A stretch of 15,770 bases of DNA. Origin: Ettlia oleoabundans. Taxonomy: Eukaryota > Chlorophyta > Chlorophyceae > Chlamydomonadales. The notes beneath the pieces were generated by a model, which saw only the letters and a program-made list of their open reading frames with translations, was not told the DNA's origin and searched no databases. Location of the stretch: assembly GCA_019693395.1 (NCBI GenBank), contig JAAMXP010000025.1, positions 1,312 through 17,081 of the forward strand, read 5' to 3'. Position numbers and translations under genes: made by a program. Shown here one piece after another: positions 1-6,224 of this stretch. Positions within the stretch are counted from its first letter, which is position 1. Every line of letters begins with the position of its first letter.

Positions 1-82
1 AAAAAAATGGAAACAAATGGAAACAAATGGAAACAAAAAAATTATACCAACTGGAACCAAATGAAAACAAATGGAATAAATA
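1..82. repeat. Edge-truncated copy of the GGAA-word repeat
   Basis: The stretch is built from repeated ATGGAAACAA words followed by CTGGAACCAA, with an ATTATACCAA word between them. These are the same words that make the palindromes elsewhere in the window. Only one arm is visible because the window starts inside the element. It ends about 75 nt upstream of the rps10 ATG. Confidence 0.7.
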
Positions 83-158
83 GGAAAAAATTTTCAACAA
101 AATTTTGAAACACAATTTTAAACTAATAGGTTTAAAATTTCCAGAAAATAAAAACTAT

Positions 159-518
159 ATGTATACTATTCATTTTAAATTCAAATCTTTTGATTTAAAC
201 TATCTGCATCAGATTGAAATCTATTTATTATCTATCTTTTCCTTCTTAAATTTAGATCAACTAAAACATCAAAGAAACCCTAAAAAATTCAAAAAAATTA
301 CAGTTTTGAAATCACCACATATAGATAAAAAGTCTAGAGAACAATTTCAAATTGTAACTCACAAGAAAACGCTAGTTTTATCACTATCTGATAAAAAGTT
401 GTTTTTGCTGGTTCTCGAAATCATTAAAGATCTCAAGTTTATCGGGGTAGAACTAGAAATGTTGTTAGAATTTCTAACATTTAAAAAAAAAAGTCAAACA
501 AAGAATAAAAATTTATAA
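159..518 (+). CDS. rps10: Ribosomal protein S10 (small subunit, mitochondrial)
   Basis: Encodes S10, a protein of the 3' (head) domain of the small mitoribosomal subunit. The diagnostic segment is residues 47-63 ([17 protein letters not shown]), which matches the S10 signature of a TVL-SPH stretch followed by KSREQF. A hydrophobic C-terminal half follows, and then a Lys-rich tail ([11 protein letters not shown]). I chose the ATG at 159 (MYTIHFKF), which gives 119 residues, slightly longer than the roughly 100-residue bacterial protein. The frame is open upstream to a TTG at 105, but those 18 codons look like AT-rich leader and lie next to the repeat. It is the only + strand gene on this side of the convergent spacer and faces rps14. 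The sequence is divergent, so the identification rests mainly on the central motif. Confidence 0.85.
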   Translation: MYTIHFKFKSFDLNYLHQIEIYLLSIFSFLNLDQLKHQRNPKKFKKITVLKSPHIDKKSREQFQIVTHKKTLVLSLSDKKLFLLVLEIIKDLKFIGVELEMLLEFLTFKKKSQTKNKNL

Positions 519-654
519 ATTCAAAATGGATTCTAACTGGCATCTAAAAAACAAAAAGCAAACAATTACAATTTCTTTAGTGATTTTATTATAAAAAAGT
601 TTTTTTTGAGTAACCTTGTAGTAAAATCGATATTGTTGTTCCAAGTTTTATTCC

Positions 655-935
655 AAATTTGTTTCCATTTTTTTTCTTTCCATTTGGTTCCATTTTGTTC
701 CAGTTGGTTCCATTTGGTGTAATTTTTTTTTTCTTTCCAGTTTTTTGAAAAAAAAACTGGAACCAAATGGAAAGAAAAAAAAAATTACACCAAATGGAAA
801 GAAAAAAAATGGAAAGAAAAAAAACTGGAAAGAAAAAAAAATGGAACTCCAGTTTAAAAAAAAAAAAACTGGAAAGAAAAAAAACTGGAACAAAATGGAA
901 ACAAATGAAAAGAAAAAAACCGGAACCAACTGAAA
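655..935. repeat. Long word-built inverted repeat between rps10 and rps14
   Basis: The left arm is a run of TTCCATTTGG, TTCCAGTTGG and TTTCTTTCC words, the turn is near 742-752 (CAGTTTTTTGAAAAAAAAACTG), and the right arm carries the reverse-complement words, including ATTACACCAA. The two arms contain similar words but not in identical number, so the stem is imperfect and branched. Frames read through it give Lys/Trp- or Phe-rich nonsense on both strands and are not genes. Apart from this, the spacer 519-1402 holds the tandem array at 1075 and a smaller palindrome near 1271-1297; no gene is seen in it. Confidence 0.85.
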
Positions 936-1074
936 AAAGAAATGGAATTCAAGTCGCGCTATTAAAAATATATAAATAATCTTTTTTTAAGATTGAAAAT
1001 TTATAAATTTTATTTCATTTGATTCTAGTTTTTTCTTTCCACTTTGTTGCTCCTTTTTTAAAAAACCAGCAACC

Positions 1075-1214
1075 CCTCCATTTTTTAAATGGAGAGTACC
1101 TCCATTTTTTAAATGGAGAGTACCTCCATTTTTTAAATGGAGAGTACCTCCATTTTTTAAATGGAGAGTACCTCCATTTTTTAAATGGAGAGTACCTCCA
1201 TTTTTTTCCATTTT
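1075..1214. repeat. Tandem array of 24-bp hairpin units, five full copies plus a partial
   Basis: The unit is 24 bp and starts at 1075, 1099, 1123, 1147 and 1171, with a partial copy from 1195. Each unit contains the inverted repeat CTCCATTT-TTT-AAATGGAG followed by the linker AGTAC. Because 24 is a multiple of 3, both strands stay open and give repeated eight-residue peptides; this is a by-product of the repeat. The array lies in the spacer where the two transcription directions converge. Confidence 0.95.
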
Positions 1215-1402
1215 TTTTTCAAAAAAATCAGACTAAATGGAGAAGACGTTGAGAGGACCTGACTTGCCTTTATTCCATTTTTTTACAAAAAAATGGAATA
1301 AACAGGGACTAAATTGAAAGAAAAACAAAATGGAATCAAATCAAACAATTCAACTCCAAAATCCAAGCAATTTTGTATTGTGATTAAAGATAATGTAAAT
1401 GA

Positions 1403-1702
1403 TTACCAACTTGCTTTAGTGACACCCATTAAACGTCCTTGAGAAGCTAATTCGCGAAATTTTAAACGTGAAAAACCACAAAAACGTAATACAGAATGTG
1501 CACGACCCGTTAAAATACATCTGTTTTCAACTCTGATTCTCGAGCTATTTCGTGGTAATTGAGCTAATTTTTGTAGACTTTTATAACGAATATCTTTTGA
1601 AAAATTGAGATCGTGAAGAATACTCGTTAATTCTAATCTTTTTAATTCGTAATTGAAAAAGACTCTTCTTTTTTTTTTATCGCGTTGTATTGAATTAGTC
1701 AT
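1403..1702 (-). CDS. rps14: Ribosomal protein S14 (small subunit, mitochondrial)
   Basis: Encodes S14, a head-domain protein of the small mitoribosomal subunit. It has 99 residues from the ATG at 1702 (MTNSIQRDKKKRR), close to the roughly 100 residues of bacterial and plant mitochondrial S14. The conserved C-terminal half is clear: RNSSRIRVENRCILTGRAH at about 51-69, the FCGFSRLKFRELASQG stretch at about 74-89, and the family-typical ending KASW. The second Cys of a four-Cys zinc knuckle is not present, so this is the zinc-free form. The frame could be extended four codons upstream to a TTG; the ATG is preferred because the basic N-terminus MTNSIQRD is the family start. It lies downstream of trnG(gcc) and rps2 on the same strand, the last gene of the - strand run in this window. 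Confidence 0.95.
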   Translation of the reverse strand: MTNSIQRDKKKRRVFFNYELKRLELTSILHDLNFSKDIRYKSLQKLAQLPRNSSRIRVENRCILTGRAHSVLRFCGFSRLKFRELASQGRLMGVTKASW

Positions 1703-1824
1703 AATTGAAATCAAATTTGGAAAAAAATCTTTGTTCTCGATTTCCAGTTTAAAAAATTACACATTGATTGAGTTTTATATAGATTATTACAACTCTGTTT
1801 TTCGTTAATTCTTTGTTGGAAAAC

Positions 1825-1896
1825 AGCGGAAAAAGGGATTCGAACCCTCGACATTTGCCTTGGCAAGGCAATACTCTACCACTGAGCTATTTCCGC
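1825..1896 (-). tRNA. trnG(gcc): tRNA-Gly(GCC)
   Basis: The cloverleaf folds fully. The acceptor GCGGAAA pairs with TTTCCGC, the D-arm is GCTCAGTGGTAGAGT, and the anticodon stem TTGCC/GGCAA holds the loop TTGCCAA with anticodon GCC. The T-arm contains GGTTCGAATCC. The discriminator is T. It sits between rps2 and rps14. Confidence 0.95.
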
Positions 1897-1943
1897 TTGA
1901 AACTACTACAACAAGACTGATTTTCCTGTTTTTATTAATACAA

Positions 1944-1989
1944 AAAGGTTGTTGTGGAATTCAAAAAAAAAAATTCCACAACAACCTTT
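1944..1989. repeat. Perfect 18-bp hairpin just after rps2
   Basis: Left arm 1944-1961 (AAAGGTTGTTGTGGAATT) is perfectly complementary to 1972-1989, with a 10-nt CA-rich loop. It starts 9 nt past the rps2 stop and precedes trnG(gcc), so it would form at the 3' end of rps2 mRNA. A role in 3' end protection or processing is possible, but this is inference. The arm sequence GGTTGTTGTGGAAT recurs at about 15430 and 15703, so it also belongs to the dispersed repeat vocabulary. Confidence 0.8.
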
Positions 1990-1998
1990 CGATTTTCT

Positions 1999-2787
1999 TT
2001 AAAATTGAGTCATTTTTATGATTTTTTTTAGACAAAAATAAATAAATTTTATAGAATAATTATTGACAGGTATAGGATAAGTGATTTCTTTAGGGTTTGT
2101 GCTTGATTCTGTAAAAGCTATAACAGGTATATCAAGTCGATAAGCTTCATTAAGAATGTGTCTATTTTCATTGGGATTTACTAAAAAAATTAAATCTGGC
2201 TTTTCTCTGAAAGCCAATAACAGTTTCTTGTTTTGTTTATATAATAAACCTTGAAAACATTTTTTCACTCGACTATATTTAGGGAACCCTAGACCATTAC
2301 GGAGCAAAAAAGAGTTACATCTTTCAGAAAATTTTGCAAAAGTACATACGGATTTGGAAATTTGTTTCCAGTTAGTTAAAGTTCCACCAATCCACTTATA
2401 ACTCACATACGAGACTAGAGGTGTTTTCAATTTTTTAGAGATTTTTTTACTTTGTTTTTCATGGAAAAATGGGTGTTTACCCATTAATGTAACATTTGTT
2501 AAATTATTGCAAAGTCGAAAAAATTCAGGATTAGTATTTATAATTAATAGACGTCCTTTTTGATTTAAAATTATTCCTATAATATGAAAGGCGCGTAAGA
2601 CGCATTTTAGGGTTTGTTGTGTACTTAAAAGACAGACATTTTGTCTTATACCTAGAAAAGAATGAAACATTAAGGGATGCCAAAAATGAGTTTTGGCTAA
2701 TGTCATTGATTTTTGACCAAAATGAATTCCTTTATTGAAATTTTTACTAGAAATATTTAACCAATTATTAAAAATTCTCGAATTCAT
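1999..2787 (-). CDS. rps2: Ribosomal protein S2 (small subunit, mitochondrial)
   Basis: Encodes S2, which sits on the solvent side of the small subunit between head and body. It has 262 residues from the ATG at 2787, compared with about 240 in bacteria. The N-terminal part contains the G(I)HFG-like start (GIHFGQKSMTLAKTHFWHPLM, about residues 20-40). The middle carries the family's GGTLTNW motif (about 135-141). The C-terminal part has the most conserved block: PDLIFLVNPNENRHILNEA, then LDIPVIAFTESSTNP and YPIPVNNYSIKFIYF, which match the S2 motifs for internal domain strands and the IPVNDDS-like loop. It is followed at close range by the hairpin at 1944 and trnG(gcc), and preceded by initiator trnM. 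No frameshift is seen. Confidence 0.93.
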   Translation of the reverse strand: MNSRIFNNWLNISSKNFNKGIHFGQKSMTLAKTHFWHPLMFHSFLGIRQNVCLLSTQQTLKCVLRAFHIIGIILNQKGRLLIINTNPEFFRLCNNLTNVTLMGKHPFFHEKQSKKISKKLKTPLVSYVSYKWIGGTLTNWKQISKSVCTFAKFSERCNSFLLRNGLGFPKYSRVKKCFQGLLYKQNKKLLLAFREKPDLIFLVNPNENRHILNEAYRLDIPVIAFTESSTNPKEITYPIPVNNYSIKFIYFCLKKIIKMTQF

Positions 2788-2880
2788 AATTTTTTTATCT
2801 ATTAGAAAATCTATATTACATCACAACCGGTTTTTTTTTAGATTTTTAAAATCAATTTGGTGAATCTTTTTTCAAAAAAG

Positions 2881-2953
2881 AGCGGGGGTAGGATTCGAAC
2901 CTACAATTTTCAGATTATGAGCCTGACGAGATAACCATTTTCTCATCCCCGCA
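2881..2953 (-). tRNA. trnM(cau): Initiator tRNA-Met(CAU)
   Basis: The anticodon loop is CTCATAA with anticodon CAT, the stem is TCAGG/TCTGA, and the T-arm is GTAGGTTCGAATCCTAC. With position 1 taken as the T at 2953, positions 2-7 are GCGGGG paired with CCCCGC and position 1 faces T72 unpaired. That matches the unpaired 1-72 position of bacterial-type initiators, and the body sequence resembles plant mitochondrial trnfM. The exact 3' end is uncertain by one base. Confidence 0.88.
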
Positions 2954-3059
2954 ATCTAGAGCTTTTTTACTAGTAACAACAACTCTTTTGCCATTTTTTT
3001 AACTGAATTTTGTTGTTGTATAAAATTTTTGTGGAATTTCTCTTTTCTCTGCTCCTTTT

Positions 3060-3265
3060 GTTCCCATTTTTTTTTTGTTTCCAGTTTTTTTTTCTTTCCA
3101 GTTTTTTTCTTTCCATTTTTTCTTGTTTCCATTTGGTTCCATTTGGTTCCAGTTTTTTTGCTTTCCAGTTGGTTCCATTTGGTTCCATTTTTTTGAAAAA
3201 AAATGGAAAGAAAAAAAATGGAAAGAAAAAAACTGGAACCAACTGGAACCAAATGGAAAGAAAAA
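3060..3265. repeat. Word-built long inverted repeat upstream of trnM(f)
   Basis: The left arm is made of TTTCC, CAGTTTTTTT and CCATTTGGTTCC words, the turn is at about 3185-3202 (CCATTTTTTTGAAAAAAAATGG), and the right arm runs GGAAAGAAAAAAA, CTGGAACCAA, ATGGAAAG. The arms are near-complementary. The rest of the spacer 2954-3506 holds the hairpin modules listed at 3273-3362 and about 140 nt of AT-rich DNA with nothing recognisable. Confidence 0.85.
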
Positions 3266-3272
3266 GGAGCAG

Positions 3273-3362
3273 AGGTCGTCTCCTCAACTCTTGTTGAGAG
3301 TACCTGTAATTTTTTTTTTATAAAAAAAATTACAGGAGGTTCTCTCCATTTTTAATGGAGGA
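3273..3362. repeat. Three consecutive short hairpin modules
   Basis: The first module contains CTCAACTCTTGTTGAG between the flanks GGTCGTCTC and AGTACC. The second, 3303-3336, pairs CCTGTAATTTTTTT with its complement ending ATTACAGG. The third is CTCCATTTTTAATGGAG after the linker AGGTT. Positions 3273-3325 recur in inverted orientation at 12560-12615. Confidence 0.85.
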
Positions 3363-3506
3363 AACAAACAGAAATTTTTTGCGAGTTCAGTTAAATGTAA
3401 CTGGTTTCGTCTTGATTTGTCACATTATTTGTTTAATTACAGAAAAAATCGTTGAAAAAAATGAATAGGATGTACAAATCTCACGAATTATCATCCAATT
3501 GTTTAT

Positions 3507-3579
3507 TGGGTATAGTAGGACTCGAACCTACGACCAGTTGGTTAAAAGCCGACTGCTCTACCGACTGAGCTATACACCC
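3507..3579 (-). tRNA. trnK(uuu): tRNA-Lys(UUU)
   Basis: The acceptor GGGTGTA pairs with TATACCC (one G-T pair), the D-arm is GCTCAGTCGGTAGAGC, the anticodon loop CTTTTAA gives anticodon TTT, and the T-arm is GTAGGTTCGAGTCCTAC. Discriminator A. The anticodon stem GTCGG/CCAAC contains one C-A mismatch (about position 29-41), which is unusual for this tRNA. Confidence 0.92.
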
Positions 3580-3594
3580 TTTTGCCATTCCAAA

Positions 3595-3755
3595 TTTTTT
3601 CGTTCCACATTTGTTTCCATTTGGTGTAATTTTTTTTTTCAAAAAAATGGAAAGAAAAAAAAATTACGTTCCATTTGGTTCCATTTTTTTTTCAAAAAAA
3701 TGGAAAGAAAAAAAATGGAAACAAATGGAAAGAAAAAAAAATGGAAACAACAGCA
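3595..3755. repeat. Two adjacent word-built palindromes between trnK and nad3
   Basis: Two hairpins lie side by side. The first turns at about 3633-3648 and uses the ATTTGGTGTAATT word in its left arm. The second turns at about 3682-3700 and uses CCATTTGGTTCC. Each turn has the form TTTTTTTTCAAAAAAA. The right flank runs ATGGAAACAAATGGAAAG and ends near the AAATTTGG motif at 3774. Confidence 0.82.
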
Positions 3756-3815
3756 ACCAAATTTCTTTGTTTCAAATTTGGTAAAAAATGAGATAGAAAT
3801 GAAAGAATAGATAGA

Positions 3816-4169
3816 TTAACTCCAATCTAACGCACCTTTTCGCCATTCGTAAATGAAACCTATTGTTAAGATTATAAGAAAAATCATCATAGACCAAAAC
3901 CCAAAAAACCCTATTTGATTTAAAGTTAATGCCCATGGAAATAGAAAAGTGACTTCAAGATCAAAAATGATAAATAAAATAGCTACAAGATAAAATTGTA
4001 TGTCGAATCTACTTCTAGCATCATCAAATGGATCAAACCCACATTCGTATGCTGAAATTTTTTCTGGATCTGATTTTTTTGCAGCAAAGACAAAAGAGAC
4101 ACCTACAAGAACCAAAGAAAGGGCAAGAGCAATTATAAAATAAATAAAAATACCAACAAATTCTATCAT
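3816..4169 (-). CDS. nad3: NADH dehydrogenase subunit 3 (complex I, ND3)
   Basis: Encodes ND3, a three-helix subunit of the membrane arm of respiratory complex I near the quinone site. It has 117 residues, the usual length (115-120), from the ATG at 4169. Visible landmarks are a first hydrophobic helix (about 4-28) and then the matrix loop with the invariant YECGFDP (41-47), whose Cys43 is the residue exposed in the deactive state of the enzyme. [24 protein letters not shown] follows (about 50-73), carrying the conserved acidic D70 and E72 of helix 2. A third helix then leads to EWRKGALDW. The stop codon follows the Ser after W116. Its neighbours on the same strand are trnD upstream and trnK downstream. 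The reading frame is intact and very well conserved. Confidence 0.98.
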   Translation of the reverse strand: MIEFVGIFIYFIIALALSLVLVGVSFVFAAKKSDPEKISAYECGFDPFDDARSRFDIQFYLVAILFIIFDLEVTFLFPWALTLNQIGFFGFWSMMIFLIILTIGFIYEWRKGALDWS

Positions 4170-4307
4170 AATTTAAAAAAATTTTCTAGTAATTTTTTAA
4201 TTTATTACTTGATTTCAAGTTTTTTATGTGGTTACCACAAAATTGCATAACAAAACCATTAGAAATCACTGATTTATTCTACATTGAAAACGGTTTCCAT
4301 GTTTTTT

Positions 4308-4382
4308 CGAGGACAACGGGACTCGAACCCGCGACCTTTGGCGTGACAGACCAATACTCTAACCAAACTAAGCTATGTCCTC
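4308..4382 (-). tRNA. trnD(guc): tRNA-Asp(GUC)
   Basis: The acceptor GAGGACA pairs with TGTCCTC. The anticodon stem TTGGT/GCCAA (one wobble) holds the loop CTGTCAC with anticodon GTC, and the T-arm is GCGGGTTCGAGTCCCGT. Discriminator G, as expected for tRNA-Asp. Confidence 0.94.
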
Positions 4383-4397
4383 GTTCCAAATTTTTTT

Positions 4398-4590
4398 GTG
4401 AAATTTTTCTTTCCATTTTTTGAAAAAAAATGGAAGTCCATTTGGTTCCAGTTTTTTTTTCAAAAAACTGGAAAGAAAAAAAATGGAAGTCCATTTGGTT
4501 CCAGTTGGTTCCAGTTTTTTTCTTTCCATTTTTTTTCAAAAAACTGGAAAGAAAAAAAAATGGAAAGAAAAAAAAAAATGGAATAAATAG
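4398..4590. repeat. Cluster of word-built palindromes upstream of trnD
   Basis: Three turns follow one another, at about 4415-4434, 4449-4470 and 4515-4545. The words are CCATTTGGTTCCAG, CAGTTTTTTTT and GGAAAGAAAAAAAATGG, and an ATGGAAGTCCATTTGG junction links hairpins one and two. The block is bordered by CCAAATTT at 4385 and AAATTTGG at 4597-4604, which are inverted with respect to each other. Between 4605 and 4740 nothing recognisable is seen. Confidence 0.8.
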
Positions 4591-4739
4591 CAACAAAATT
4601 TGGAAAGTAAAAGGTTGTTTCCTTTATGAGAATCAAGGGACAGTCAAGTTGTTTCCTTATGCAGAACCATAAGCAACAGGTATTAATTAAAAAACAAGTA
4701 GGTCTATAAGAAATACAGAATTTCCTTCTCCTTGCATTT

Positions 4740-4895
4740 GCTCGTTTTCTTTCCATTTGGTTCCATTTGGTTCCATTTGGTTCCATTTGGTTCCATTTGG
4801 TATAATTTTTTTTGTTTCCATTTGGTTCCAGTTTTTTTTTCAAAAAACTGGAAAGAAAAAAAAATGGAACCAAATGGAAACAAAAAAAACGGAAC
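4740..4895. repeat. Word-built palindrome with a tandem 10-bp arm
   Basis: The left arm has five tandem copies of the 10-mer TTCCATTTGG at about 4752-4800, followed by TATAATTTTTTTTG and another TTCCATTTGG. The turn is at about 4832-4850 (CAGTTTTTTTTTCAAAAAACTG). The right arm is much shorter (ATGGAACCAAATGGAAACAA), so this element shows strong arm-length asymmetry made of whole words. Confidence 0.87.
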
Positions 4896-4947
4896 AACAA
4901 CCTTTATTTTTTTACTAGAAAATGGCAAGTAAAAAAATTTTATTTTA

Positions 4948-5035
4948 CGGAAGAAACGGGATTCGAACCCATGGTACATAAAAAATGTACGCTGATTTAG
5001 CAAACCAGTGCCTTAAGCCTCTCAGCCATTCTTCC
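4948..5035 (-). tRNA. trnS(gcu): tRNA-Ser(GCU)
   Basis: Class II tRNA with a long variable arm (GTACATTTTTTATGTAC). The acceptor GGAAGAA faces TTTCTTCC, the anticodon stem CTGGT/ATCAG holds the loop TTGCTAA with anticodon GCT, and the T-arm is ATGGGTTCGAATCCCGT. It lies between cob and trnD on the same strand. Confidence 0.94.
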
Positions 5036-5081
5036 ATTGATTTTTTTTTAGAAATTAATAATGGTTGTTCCAAATAAATTT

Positions 5082-5215
5082 TTTTCCATTTGTTTCCATT
5101 TTTTTTGTTTCCATTTTTTTTTGTTTCCATTTTTTTGAAAAAAAAAAAATGGAAAAAAAAAAAATGGAAAGAAAAAAAAAATGGAAAAAAATGGAAACAA
5201 AAAAAAAATGGAACA
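5082..5215. repeat. Word-built palindrome between cob and trnS(gcu)
   Basis: The left arm is CCATTTGTTTCCATTTTTTTTG repeated with variation, the turn is at about 5128-5152, and the right arm is ATGGAAAAAAAAAAATGG, GGAAAGAAAAAA, GGAAACAAAA. The remainder of the spacer 5036-5477 holds the perfect hairpin at 5339 and the 22-bp duplication at 5407. Confidence 0.82.
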
Positions 5216-5338
5216 ACAAAATTTTATACAACTTTTTTTAGATTTTTGTATCCATCTAAAAAAAATTTCAAGTGATCTTAATTTTCTTGAATTTTGTATT
5301 TCATTTGCTTCCATTGACAAAATTTCTTTTGTAGTGTG

Positions 5339-5379
5339 TTTGATAACGCTTTGTTTAAAAAAAACAAAGCGTTATCAAA
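5339..5379. repeat. Perfect 18-bp hairpin downstream of cob
   Basis: Arm 5339-5356 (TTTGATAACGCTTTGTTT) is exactly complementary to 5362-5379, with a 5-nt A loop. It lies about 100 nt past the cob stop codon, so in cob RNA it would be a 3' hairpin. Unlike the GGAA palindromes it has its own unique stem sequence, which favours an end-processing or stabilising role. That role is inference. Confidence 0.8.
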
Positions 5380-5406
5380 TCAAATTTGAAATCAAGTTAA
5401 AAACAA

Positions 5407-5450
5407 CTCCTCAACTGTTGTAGAGAGTCTCCTCAACTGTTGTAGAAAGT
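5407..5450. repeat. 22-bp tandem duplication of the short-hairpin family
   Basis: Two copies (5407-5428 and 5429-5450) of a unit beginning CTCCTCAACTGTTGTAGA differ at one base. The inner CTCAAC...GTTG resembles the CTCAAC/GTTGAG stems elsewhere, but the distal arm is degenerate. The second copy is followed by AGTACC, the family linker. Confidence 0.85.
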
Positions 5451-5477
5451 ACCTAGCTTTTATCATAAAAACGGGTT

Positions 5478-6224
5478 TTATTTACTACGTGTTTGATAAT
5501 AAATTAAATAATTTTCAAATCGTCCTAAAAACGGAACAATGATTAAAAAATAAATAAAGAAAAAAATAGAAGCACATTGACCTACTAAAATATAAGGATC
5601 TTCAACAGGTTGCTGACCAATCCAACTTAGGAGTAAAGTATCTGCTAGAATTAACCAAAAAAATTTTTTGTGAATAGGTCTAAAATTAGAACTACGAATA
5701 GGTGAAGTATTAATAAAAGGTAATGCTAATAATGAGATAAAGACAAGGGCAATTGCAGCTACACCAGCTAATTTATTAGGAATACTGCGAAGAATAGCAT
5801 AAACCCATAAAAAATACCATTCAGGTACAATGTGTGCAGGAGTGGACATTGGATTTGCTGGAATGTAATTATCGGGATGTCCTAAAACGTTAGGATAAAA
5901 ATAAATAAAGATTGAAAACAAGATCGCAAAAGCTACCCAAGCAACTAGATCTTTTACATAGAAATAGGGATACAATCCAACTTTATCTACTGTGGAATTC
6001 GTTCCTAAAGGATTATTAGATCCATATTGGTGTAAAGCAGCTAAATGAATAACAGAAGCACCAACAATAATAAAAGGTAATAAATAATGTAAACTAAAAA
6101 ATCGATTTAAAGTAGCATTATCCACTGAAAATCCACCCCAAAGCCAAGTCACGATACTCTCTCCCACAACAGGAATAGCGCTGGCTAAACTTGTGATTAC
6201 TGTAGCTCCCCAAAACGACATTTG
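5478..6224 (-). CDS. cob: cob exon 3
   Basis: Encodes residues 140-387, starting at CAA ATG TCG (QMS) directly after the intron's terminal G at 6225. It contains the haem ligands His185 and His199, the PEWY motif, and helices D to H. Reading only from the internal ATG at 6221 would miss the Gln codon and the true splice site. Confidence 0.95.
   Translation of the reverse strand, partial: QMSFWGATVITSLASAIPVVGESIVTWLWGGFSVDNATLNRFFSLHYLLPFIIVGASVIHLAALHQYGSNNPLGTNSTVDKVGLYPYFYVKDLVAWVAFAILFSIFIYFYPNVLGHPDNYIPANPMSTPAHIVPEWYFLWVYAILRSIPNKLAGVAAIALVFISLLALPFINTSPIRSSNFRPIHKKFFWLILADTLLLSWIGQQPVEDPYILVGQCASIFFFIYFLIIVPFLGRFENYLIYYQTRSK

Noticed and set aside
648..979. Overlapping open frames on both strands rich in Lys/Trp or Phe
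   Set aside because: They are translations of the GGAA palindrome. The composition simply reflects the repeat words, both strands are open, and no protein family resemblance is seen. The same applies to similar frames at 2956-3323, 3499-3810, 4279-5275, 6497-6972, 7010-7300, 10752-11124, 11383-11695 and 13385-13849.
987..1252. Repetitive proteins with an eight-residue period on both strands
   Set aside because: The 24-bp tandem unit is a multiple of three, so long open frames on both strands are automatic. The frames have no start context or homology.
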